Origin: Trochalopteron elliotii
Taxonomy: Eukaryota; Chordata; Aves; Passeriformes; Leiothrichidae
Direction of reading: 5' to 3'
DNA length: 64,000 nucleotides
Assembly (NCBI GenBank): GCA_024734555.1
Contig: JANPWX010000656.1
Coordinates: 70,064 to 134,063 of the forward strand
A program made the translations under genes and the position numbers. Below, one piece after another: positions 30,259-42,200 of this stretch. The notes under the pieces are model-generated. The model made no database searches, was not told the origin of the DNA, and saw nothing but the letters and a program-made list of their open reading frames with translations. Every line of letters begins with the position of its first letter. The stretch's first letter is position 1.

Positions 30259-33200
30259 GTAAGTGAAATCCCGGGAATGTCCCAGAGTGGGAATTTGAGG
30301 AAGAGGAAGGTGAGTGAAATTCGAGGATGAGGAAGGTGAGTGAAATCCTGGGAATTCCCAGACGGCAGCAGGGTCTCCATGCCTGCAGATCCATCCAAGC
30401 TCCCAGCAAATCCCTGGGAAAGGCTCCTGGGAGTGTGTTAGACCTGGTGTGAAGAGGGAAAACTCCTCCCTGCCTTTTTTACCTGGAAGTTTTCTGCTCG
30501 GAAAAATGAGTTTTTTTATTCCAATTGTCACCCCACCCACATCACTTCCACCAGGAATTTTTCTCCATGGAGAGTGACTTTTTTCCTTCGATTATCACCC
30601 CACCCACATAATTTCCACCAGGATTTTTTCTCCCACGAAAGTGAATTTTTTATTCCAATTGTCACCTCACCCACATCATTTTCTTCCCAAAAACTGATTT
30701 TTTTTTTTTTTTTGAACCATGGGCCAGAGCCCCCCTGACACTCTGTCCCCGTTCCCAGATTACCACTCCATCTACATCGGGGTGCCGGTGCCGCGCGGGT
30801 TCCGCCGGAAGCGGCGCCGCCGGCGATCGCCGGGCTCCAGCCGGGACCGCAGTGAGAGCGAGCGGCACTTCGGGCACCGCGAGCCCTCGGACACCGACGA
30901 GGGCCAGGGCTGGCCCGAGAGTGGCAATGACAACGCCAGCAGGACCAGTGAGTTCCCAAAAAAAACACCCCGGGAAGGGCTTTGGAGCACCCCGGGGTGC
31001 GTGGTTGGATCAGCTCGGGGGCGGGATTGAACCAACTCCGATCCGCAGTTCTGGCGCCGCTTGTCCCGCCCGTTCCCGGGTTTGGTTTTCCCGTTGGAAT
31101 GGGGTTGGATGTGGTTTTCCTCCTGGAATTCAGGATCCAGACAACTTTCAGAAATCACATCTTGTTCCCGATGGGTTTTTCCTATTTAAATGGGACTGGG
31201 GCGGGTTTGGATGGGTTTTCCTGGCTGGACTTGAAGCTCCAGAAAGCTTCTGGGAATCACACCTTATTCCCGGGTTCTTCCAATTTAAATGGGATTTGGA
31301 TGGGGTTTTCCTGGCTGGAACTGGGGTTCCAGACAAGCTCCGGGAATCACGCCTTGTTCCCAATGGGTTTTTCCCATTGAAATGGGATTTGGATGGGGTT
31401 TTCCTGCTGGAATTGGGGTTCTAGCCAAGCTCCAGGAATCACACTTCGTTCATGATGGTTTTTTTCCCATTTAAATGGGATTTGGGTGGGATTGGAAGGG
31501 TTTTCCTGCTGAAATTGAATTGGTATTCCAGAAAACTTCTGGGAATCACACCTTGTTCCTGATGGGTTTTTCCCATTGAAATGGGATTTGGGTGGGACCG
31601 GGGGGGGGTGTGTTTCCTGTCTGGAATTGAGGTTCCACACCACCTCTGAGCATCACACCTTGTTCCTGATGGGTTTTTCCTATTTAAATGGAATTGGATG
31701 GGGTTTTCCTGCTGGAATTGAGGTTCCAGTCAAGCTCCAGGAATCACACCTTGTTCCTCATGAGTTTTTCCCATTGGAATGGGTTTGGATGGGGTTTTCC
31801 TGCTGGAATTCAGGATCCAGACAACTTTCGGGAATCTCACCTTGTTCCCGACGGGTTTTGCGGCTCCAGGGAAATCTCCTTAGGGGAGATTAACATTTCG
31901 CATGGCAAAGCGGCCGCCGAGCCCTTCCATGGGCTGGGATTTTTCCAGCCCCCCCGCTGAAATTTGCATTCGGGTTCAGGCCCAGCGGGGCGGGCGGGGG
32001 CTCGGCTCTGCTTTTCCCTTCGGGAGCCGAAGTTTTCCAGGGTTTTTTAGCACGGGAAGAGGTTTTTTATTCGCTGGCGGCTCCTTCGTGCCCTCGGCGG
32101 AGGCGGGAGCCGGGAGCACGTCCTCTCCTTTTTCCTCTTTTCCTCTTCTTTTCCCTCTTTTCCTCTTCTTTTCCCTCTTTCCCCCTTCTTTCCCCCTTTT
32201 TCCCCCTCTTTTCTCCTCTTTCCCCCTCTTTTCTCCTCTTTCCCCCTCTTTTCTCCTCTTTTTTTCCTCTTCCCCCCCCTTTTCCCTTATTTTCCCCTTC
32301 TTTTCCCTTATTTTCATTCTTTTCCCCCTTTTTCCCCTTTTTTCTCCTCTTTTCCCCTCCTTTTTCCCTCTTTCCCCTCCCTTTCCCTCCTTTTCCTACC
32401 CTTTCCCTCCTTCCCACAGGCACCAAATGCCACTCAGAGATAACTCCGGGCTGCTTTGGGAGCTTGGACAGAAAAATTCATTTAATGGAGGGAAAAAACC
32501 CACTCCAAAACCCCTTCAGCCCCACAAAATCCCAGGAAATCTCCCTCACTCCCATGCTTTTTTTCCCCCTGAAAAATAAACCCTTGATTTTGGAGGGGCT
32601 TTTCATATTCTGCTGCCGGCGGGAAGGAAAAACCCCGCAGGGAACGACCCCAAATCTCGGAATTTTGCGCTTCTCTCCCGCTTCCCGCTGCTTTTCCAAG
32701 TGCATCCCGGCGATTTGGTAACTTCCCGTCATGGGAGCCAAAGGAGAGGGAAGGTTTTTATTCCCGGTAATCTGCTCCCTAAGCCGCGGGAGTTTAGCGA
32801 GCCGCAGTGGATAAAGGATAAAGGAACTCCGGGGCTTTGGAGTTTTTTGGGATCGCGCAGCAAAGGTTTGGGGTTAAGCCGGGGAGAAATGGGGGAAGAA
32901 ATGGAAACAACTCCAGGTAGGGTTTGAGGTGTTTTTTTTTCCCAGCGCTCCGTGACGGCCGCGGTGGGAGGGGGAAAACTCCATGGGTTTGGTTCTTTTT
33001 TTTCCTGTTTTTTGCTCGGAAAAGCAACTTGGGAGCTCCCAGATGAACTCCGGACACAGAGATCCGAAGCTCATCCCCAAAATAATCAGGAGAACTCCTG
33101 GCTCCCGCTGCTCCTCGGCGGAAATGTTGGTTTTTGAAAGGGTCAGAAATATCCCAAACCCCGGGGGTTTTTCCAGCAGGGAGGGAGCATTGGATCCCAT

Positions 33201-36200
33201 GGGATGTGCATCCCGGTCTCCTGGATTTTGGGGAGGTGGGGACTGGTCTGAGGCAGGAAAATCCAGGAAAAAGCCGAGCAGAATCCACAGCAGCCCCTGG
33301 GTAATGCTGGACCTTAAACCAGGCTTAGTCCCGGCCGGATCGGGCAGCACTGCATTCCCTCATCCTCCAGTTTTATCCCGTTTTTTATCCCATTTTATTC
33401 ACTCTACCCAAAGCCAGAGCGTGAATTTCGGTTTGGAAAAGGACCCCGAGATGAGGTTTTGTTGCTAGTTCAGGGTTGGGATGTGAAGGGGAGGCTGCAC
33501 CTCGGGTAAAGGAGATTTAAATCATTCCTGTCCTGTTTCCCGTGGAAATTATCCCAAATACTCCCTGGGAATCCACAGTGGCTGAAATCCCAGAGTTTGC
33601 CCATCCTAAAATCTGGTTCGGGGAGATCTGGATCCCCCTTAAGGAGCAGGGGCTGATTTTGGGGTAGTTTGTGGGGTTTGGCCCCTTCCCTGTCACTTTC
33701 CCCCTCTCCAACAAACTCCTGCTGCTTCCTGGGCTTTTCTGCTCTGGATCGAATTCCCAGGAATGAAAAAACCCCAAATCAGGGAGAGCTGGGAGCTCTC
33801 CCGGGCGTGAAAGGCTCTCCAGGTGAACAAATCCCAGGAATTTTGGCTGCTGGGCCGAGCCCTGGCAGGGTTGGTTGAACACCTCGGGGAGGGAGGGAGC
33901 ACAAGTTGGGAGCTGGAAATTGGATTCATTCCCTAAAATCTCAGGGGATAAGGAACAGAAGCTTTTGGGTTTTGGGATTTTCAGGGGTGACACAGCCCTG
34001 AGACCCCAAAAATGAGCCCCTGGGAGAGGGTGAGGAAGGGAGGTTCCATTTTTAAACCCCCAAGAGGGAATTTGGGCAGAACCAGAAGCAGCAACCCCAA
34101 AAACGAGGGTGAGAATTCCAAATCCCCTTTTTTCCACCAGAGATCCCACCCAGGACAGGGATTACCAGCAAAATCCCGATTTTTGTTGTTGTTGTTGTGG
34201 GGGTTTTGTTTGTGGGGTTTTTTTGGGGGGTGTTTTTGGTTTGGTTTTTTTTTTTGGGGGGGGTGGTTTTTTGGTTTTTTAGCTCATCAAATTTGGGGTT
34301 TTTTGGGAATTTCGGGCTTGGTGGCAGGGCTTGGCCAGAATTCCACCCATTTCATCCCTTTTCTGAGAAGAACCACCGGGCTTAGGGAGCCTGAAACCCT
34401 CCAGGCACGGAGCCCGGCTCCAAAATTCCCGGGAATATTAATAATCATAAAAACGGATTTATGGGAATGGCAGCAGGGCTGGACTGCAGGGCTTTGGGCT
34501 CGGCTTAGAGGGGCTTAAGTGATTTAAGCAGGCTCAGCCTAAAGGGACATCCTCTTCTTTTGGGGCCTGTGCTCATCTGCTTTGTTCAGGAAAAGGGGAA
34601 AATTTCCCATTTTTCCCTCCATTTATCCATGGCAATTTAATTCCCTGGTTTTTGAGGAGCTGCATTACCCAACTTTGTTATTCCCAGCATGGAGAAAAGA
34701 AGGATTTTCCAAAAAAAAATCACATTTTCCAAGCCTGGATCATTGCTGCTGAATTAGGAAATACAGGATTTAATTGCAAACACCCCATTTCCATGGATTT
34801 CAGGTGGATTTTCACCTCTTCCTTGGAGCATCTGGGGTTCATCCCCATCCCTGCTACACCCAGGGCTTGGATTTCTCCCCAAATCCACCAAAGCTGGGAA
34901 GTTTTGCTGGAAAAAACCCCAGAGGATGGAGAGGGTTAAGAGCAAATTCAACTTTTTTTTTCTTTCCTGGGAGTTGGTCACCGTCCCGTGGGCACTGGGA
35001 ATGTGCTGGGATGGAAAAGCCTTTTCCCACCTGGAGGGTGCTGTGATCCCAGTCCCATTCCTGGATTGCTCCACAGGGAGCAGAAGGCCATAAATGCCCC
35101 TTCCCAGTTGTGGAATGATGGATTTGTGTCATTCCCAGCTTCCCCTTGGGAATGCAGTGGGAAAAGTGGGAAATCCCAGTGTGCCATGCTTGGAAGGGTT
35201 GGGTCGGGATGGAGCCTGGAAAAACGGGATCTGTGGGAGGGACAAATGTGGGATAGGCCTGGAAATGGCACAGGGAACTCCTGGAAAGGGGAATTTGATG
35301 GGAATTGGTTCCTGGACCTTTATCCCCTTATCCTCCTCTCCCCAGCATCCCACATCTCTTCCCACAGGGAATTTGGGATGGGATCATATGGAATTCCCTC
35401 AAACATTTTGCTCCAATTTTCCTCCATTTTTTAATCCCTTTTCTGTGATCCCAAACCAGCTCCGGGGGCCTTTCCTGGCTGGAATGGAGCGAGATCATGG
35501 AGTTTTCCTGTTTTCCATGGAGTTTTCCTGTTTTCCATGGCATTAAAGCCCTTTTTCCCCTGGCAGTGTCCCCGGCCGCCGAGCGGCTCCGTTACATCCT
35601 GGGGGAGGACGATGAGCCCCCCAATCCCACACTTTTCACGGAGATGGACACGCTGCAGCACGATGGTGATGAGATGGAGTGGAAGGAATCTGCCAGGTGA
35701 GATGGGATCTGGGAATGTGCTGGGATAAAAAAATCCCATCCCAAAATATCCCCACTGGGGAAACGGGATTGGGGAACTGGCGTTGGTTTCAGGGGTGTTA
35801 AAAAAGGACATTCCTGAACCAGGGAAATGATGGTAAAATGGGATTTGGGGAGGGGAAATGGAAATGGAATATCAGGTAATGAGCACTGTTTATAATGGTG
35901 TTTACAAAGGGCATTTCTGAATCAGGGAAATATGGGAAAAACGGGATTTGGGGAGGGTTTGAAAATGAGAATATCAGGGAATGAGCAATGGAGAAAAAGG
36001 ATGTTCCTGAATCAAGGAAATGTGGGAAAAATGGGATTTTAGGGAGAAATGGAATGTAAGGGAATGAGCATCGGGGAAAAAGGATCTTCCTGGATCAGGG
36101 AAATACTGGAAAAATGGGATTTTGGGAGAGTTTGAAAATGGAATATCAGGGAATGAGCATTGTTTATAATGCTGTTAAAAAAGAACATTCTTGAATCAGG

Positions 36201-39200
36201 AAATGATTTCCCAGGGAAATGCTGGGAAAATGGGATTTGGGGAGGGGAAATGGAAACAGAATATCAGGGAATGAACATCAGGGAAAAAGGATGTTCCTGA
36301 ACCAGGGAAATGCTGGAAAAATGGAATTTTGGGAGGATTTGAAAATGGAATATCAGGGAATGAGCGTTGTTTATAATGGTGTTAAAAAAGGACATTCCTG
36401 ATCCAGGGAAATGAGGGAAAAATGGGATTTTAGGGGGATGTACACCTCAGCTGCATCCTAGGGAGGAGTCAGAACATTTCCCAGCTTATCCCAAATTTTA
36501 TCAAATTGGATCAATTGCAGAGCTGGAGCTTTTCCCCCTCCCAGTCACCAGAGCCCTGCTGGAAGAGCTGGGAGGCTGAAAAATCAGGATAAGCTGCCAG
36601 GAAACTGGAGAATTCTAGCCGGGAAATGGGAATAAAGAACATTTCCCCAGGTTTTTTTCCCCTCCACACTTCTTCCAGCCAGGCCAAGAGTGAAACTTTT
36701 CCCACCCCTGACCCATAAAAAAACCAACCCCATCTGCTCCATCCTTAATAAAATTATCAAAGGAGCTGCAGGTGGAATTTGCTCTATTGAAGTGGAATCT
36801 TTTCCACAGGAAGATCCCAAATCCAAGAGGGATTTTCCCTTCCTGACCTCAGCTGTGTAAGGACCAGTGGGGTTGCGGTTTTTTGGGAAGAGTTTTGGGA
36901 AAGGGGTCCAGGTGTTATCCCAAACCCTTTCCTGTGGGATTTCCCAGTTTGGGTGCGGAATTCTGACCCCAGGGATTGGGATAGATTGGGATCAGGCCCC
37001 GTGGATGCCCATCCTGAATTTTGGGCTGGTTTTTTTGCATCAGCCAGAATTTGGGAAGCTCCTCAGGATCCCTCTGGTTCCAAACCCCACTCCCACTCTG
37101 CAGTGTCTGGATTCTGTTGGTAAAATCTTTTATTTTCCATAAATCCAGCTTTATTTCTGCCTTCCCACCCCCTGAAAAGCTTGGAAGGCAAAAAATTTCA
37201 CATTTGCATTGGGATTTTAATCAGGGTGGGCTGGAGGTGGAGATTTCCAAATTTCTTCTGATTTTCCAAGTCCCAGTTCCCACTCTCTGGCCAGGTTGAG
37301 CCTCTTTATCCTCAGGGGAGCAGGTCCACCTGCGCCTAAAGCCACAATAAATGGGGAAAAATGAGATTTTTTTCTAGGATCACAGAGGTTTCCCAAGTCC
37401 CAAGTCCTGCTCTCCAGCCACGTTGGGACTCTTTATCCTTTGGGGAACACCTAAATCCACAATAAATAGGGGAAAAACGGGAATTTGGGATGCTGGGAGC
37501 AGCAGGCAGATGGGAACTTGCTGAAACCTCGGCCAAAGAATCCCAGGATGCTGACGCTGGGGCAAAGGCGCTGCTGGAATCATGCCTTGAATCCCTCACT
37601 CCAGCCCAAGCTCCCTAATAACCCAAATTCCTCGGGAAACGGGGCAGAAAGGAGAGGAGAAGTGGTGTAATCAGCTTTGGGAGAGCGGTGCCGGCGCTTG
37701 GCGGGAAGCTTGAATTCCATCCCAGGGAAAGCCAAAGGGTTGGAGAAAGGAATTCTCCAGATGAATCAGGGAAAGGGAACTGTGGGATGAGTTTTGGGGG
37801 GTGTTGGGGTTCTGTCGGAGCATTCCTGGTGATCCTGGATAATATTTTGGGAGTTTTTTAGAGGGGACACCTGAGGTTTTTGCAGCAGTTGATCCCACCC
37901 TGGCCTTTCCCATTCCACCCCCTCAGCATTCCAGGGCCATCAGCTGTTCCCAAAATCCCTTCTCCTCCTCTGTCCTTCCCACCTGGGCAGCAGGACCCCA
38001 GATCCTGGTGGTGCCCTCTCAGATGGGTCAGGTTAAACTCCAGGAAGGAAAATCCATGAAAGAAAAGCAGCTTTTTTCCCCAAAAAACCAAGAGCTGCCC
38101 TTCCAGGAGCCCGAACTCTGTTCCCAGGAATTTGGGAGGAATCACCCAACCCATTCCGGAAGTTTCTCTGGAGTTTTCATTGTAAAATCACAGAAGGGAA
38201 GGGCTGAATTCGAGGGTTTGTGAATCCTCCTGTCTCCCATGGTGGGGATGGAATGCCCAGGGTGGGCTCTGAGCATTCCTAAGGAATTGGGACACTGGTA
38301 ATGGCCTGGGATCTGCTCTCCCACAGGCTGCTCCAGGCAAGAGCAGATCCAGGCTCAGGCCAGGTCACCTCCATGGGAAAAGTTCCCAGACCTCTCAGGA
38401 GCAATTTGAGGAGGGAGAAATCCATGGATTTGGGTTTCCTGGTGGGATTGGGAGGTTTTCCTGCACTCCACAATTCCCAAATTCCACAGGAGCAATTTGA
38501 GGATGGAGAAATCCATGGAGTTCAGTTTCCTGGTGGGATTGGGAGTTTTTCCTCCACTCCACAATTACCAAACCTTGCAGGAGCAATTTGAGGATGGGGA
38601 AATCTATAGGGTTGGGTTTCTTGGTGGGACTGGGAGATTTTCCTGCACTGCACAGTTCCCAAACCTCACAGGAGCAATTTGAGAAGGGAAAAATCCTTGG
38701 GTTTGGGTTTCCTGGTGGGATTGGGAATTTTTCCTCCCCTCTACAATCCTGGAAGCAGCACTTTTGGGAATGACTCCATCAAATTCTTCCTTCCCACCCT
38801 GGATAATGAGCAAGAATTTCACATGAGTTAATCCATCATTTCCAAGCAGGGAAACTCCCCAGGAAAAGCCATTCCCATATCCTCACACCCACCCCGTTCT
38901 GGGTCCATCCCTCTCTTGTTCCAGGTGGATCAAGTTCGAGGAGAAGGTGGAGGAAGGAGGCGAAAGGTGGAGCAAACCCCACGTGTCCACACTGTCCCTG
39001 CACAGCCTCTTTGAGCTGCGGACGTGTCTCCAGACGGGAACGGTGCTCCTGGACCTGGATGGGTACTCCTTGCCCCAGATCATAGGTAGGAGTTTTATCT
39101 GTTGTGTTTTATCTTCTTTTTGCCAGGGTCGAGATTAAATGTGCCAGACTGAGTTTCGTGTTTGGACTCAGATGTTTATTCTGTTCAGATGTTCATTAAT

Positions 39201-42200
39201 CTTTATCTCTATTACAGTCTCACAAGCCGTGAGTTCTACAGCACTTTCAGCTAACAAACTAAAAATGGAACCCCCATCTCTCTCTCTACAAGGCCTTTTA
39301 AGGATAAACTGTCCAATTAAGGAATGACACCTAAATTATTTTTATTTTTAATCCAGTAAACCCACCTGTGGCCCACAGTGTGGATTTTTCTGTCCAGTTA
39401 CAAAATACCACCCAGACCCATGAAGAAGAAGGTGAAAAAGAAGGATTCAGCCTTAGCCCTGAAACCTCCATATTGCTTTATGTATATTACTATATTCTAA
39501 AACCTTAAACTCTACGTTTTGCACCCTATGATATCACACACTTCTGTTCAAACTACACATCCACAATCCCAGTGCTATCACTCGATTTTTGGAAACCTTT
39601 TCCATGGCCTCAGGTCAAATGCAGTTTTCTGCAATTTCTGCAAGTTTCAAATGCAGCATTTTCTTGGGGGTCAGTGTCTGCCAGCACAGAAAGTCTGAAA
39701 TTCTCAGTGCCCAGGGTTCCAACGGGAACCCCGTGTCCTAAAATGCTGGGAATGGATTTAAACTTGTTTGTTTGCTCCATATTCTGAATTTGTTTGGAAA
39801 TGAGCAAAGGAAGGAGCTGGAAGTCATCGGCTGCTTCCAGAAATTGTTGTGTTGAGATTTCAGGGGGGATCTGGGGAGGGTCACTGCCTGAAACAGCAGA
39901 TTTTGGGGGGGTTTTGGGGATCACCCCCGGGGCCCATGGCCACGTGTTGCAGATGATGTCATCAAGAAGCAGATCAAAGATGGGCTGCTCAAGGAGCAGA
40001 TTTTGGGAGCGTTCTGGGGATCACTGCTGAAGCATCAGATTTTGGGGGGTTTTGGGGGTCACCCCGGGTCCCCACAGCTGCATATTGCAGATGATGTCAT
40101 TGAGAAGCAGATCAAGGACGGGACAATTTGGGGGCTTCTGGGGGTCATCATCTCTCGGTGTTGCAGATGATGTCATCGAGAAGCAGATCGAGGATGGGCT
40201 GCTGAAGCCAGAGCTGCGGGAGAAGCTCAGCTACGTCCTCCTCCGCAAGCACCGGCACCAGACCAAGAAGCCGATCCACCGTTCCCTGGCCGACATCGGC
40301 AAATCCGTGTCCTCCAACACCGGTGAGGCCCCGGGGCCCAGCCCCGCCTGGTGACACCCCGGGCGCTGGGCAGGGACAGCTCGGGAAAAGGGAAGTAGGA
40401 ATCCAAGGGTTTGGGGCACCCGTGTGGTTGTTGTTGGGAAGGACCCAGAATTCTGCCCTGGTGGGCTTAGGGGTCACTGGGAGCTGGGGGCCAGGGAGTG
40501 TTTGGGCCAGGGACAATGCTGCGACAGGGACAGCAGTGTGTGACAGGGACAATGCTGGGACAGGGACAGTGGTGTGGGGGAGGTGTGGGTATGGGAGGGA
40601 CAAGGTCACCATTTGGTGACATCATCGTGTGATGACATCATTGTGCAACCCAGAATGTCATTGTGTGATGACATCATAATGTGATGACATCATTATGTGA
40701 GGGAGAATGTCACTGTGTGATGACATCGTTGTGTGATGACATCAGTGTGTGGTGTCACAATTGTGTGATGACATCATTGTGATGACATCATTGTGTGAGG
40801 ACAATTGCACTGTGTGATGACATCATTGTGCAGTGACATCACCGTGTGATGACAACAACATTGTGTCGTGGCAATGCCATTCTATTATGACATCACCATG
40901 TGAGGACAATGGTGTTGTGATGACATCACAGTGGGGACAGTAGTGCTGTGTGAGGACACAGTCCTTATGTAATGACGTCACCATGAGGACAAAGTCACTG
41001 TATGATGACATCATTGTGTGATGACAATGGCACTGTGTCACAGCAGGGACAATGGCACCATGTAATGACATCACTGTTAGGAGAGTGGCACTGTCAATGG
41101 CTCTGTATGTTGATGTCACTGTGGGGATAATGGACAGTGTCAGGACAGTGTGTGCAATGACATCACAGTGGGGACAGTGGTGCTCTGATGACAGTAGCAC
41201 TATGTGAGGACATCATCATGAGGACAATATCACTGTGTGATGATGTCACCCTGGGGACAATGGCACTGTGTGAGGACAATGGCAGTGTGATGACGTCACC
41301 ATGAGGATAATGACTCTGTGTGATGACAGTGCACTGTGCAGTGTCACAGTGGGGACAATGGCACCATGTGAGGATGTCACTGTCTGATGACATTACGGTG
41401 GAGGTCAATGTCACTGTGTGATGACATCATAATGGGGACAATCACATATCAATGTGTTATGATAATGTCACTGTGTGATCACATCACTATAGGGACAACG
41501 GCACCGTGTGATTACAACATCACCATGTGATGACGTCACATGAGGACAATGGCACAGTGTGGGGTCAATGTCACTGTGTGAGGTCAATGTCACTGTATGT
41601 GGTCAATGTCACCATGTGATGACATCACTGTGGGGTCAATGTCACCATGTGATGACATCACGCGAGGACAATGGCGCAGTGTGGGGACCGCAGCTTGGCG
41701 CGGGGGTTTCCTGGCGCGGCCGCCACAGACAAATCCCGTCTGCTCCCGGCTGATCCCGCCTTTCCCAGCCCTTACAAAAGGGGATTTGGTTGTCTTCCCG
41801 ATTATCCACTGGGGTTTAGCGGGAGGTCACTCGGTGGAGGCCGGGATTTGCCGGGCTCCGGCTGCTCGCAGGGTCAGCGGCTCCTGGGAGTGACCAACAT
41901 TCCCATTCCCGTGTCCGGATACCTGAGCCAGGATTTGCCCAGAATCCACCAAAACTGAACCCGGCTTTTGGAATGGTGGGTTTAGTCCCTAAAAATGGAA
42001 TGGAGCGGATGGGATTGCTCTGAGTTCCCGAAGAGCAACATTCCAAAGAGGAAATGGTGGAGAAAGGGGGGGTTTGTTCCCTTTCCTGTGACATTAGTGG
42101 TGGATATCAGGATAAATCCTGCCGGCACGGGAATCCAGTGGAAATTTCATCACTGGTTTGATTTGCTTTAATGATAGAAAACTGGGAGAGACTCCCAGTG

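Noticed and set aside
30310..30345. Extra donors as evidence of longer exon 1
   Set aside because: Extension reads into an immediate in-frame TGA, so the first donor is kept for the model.
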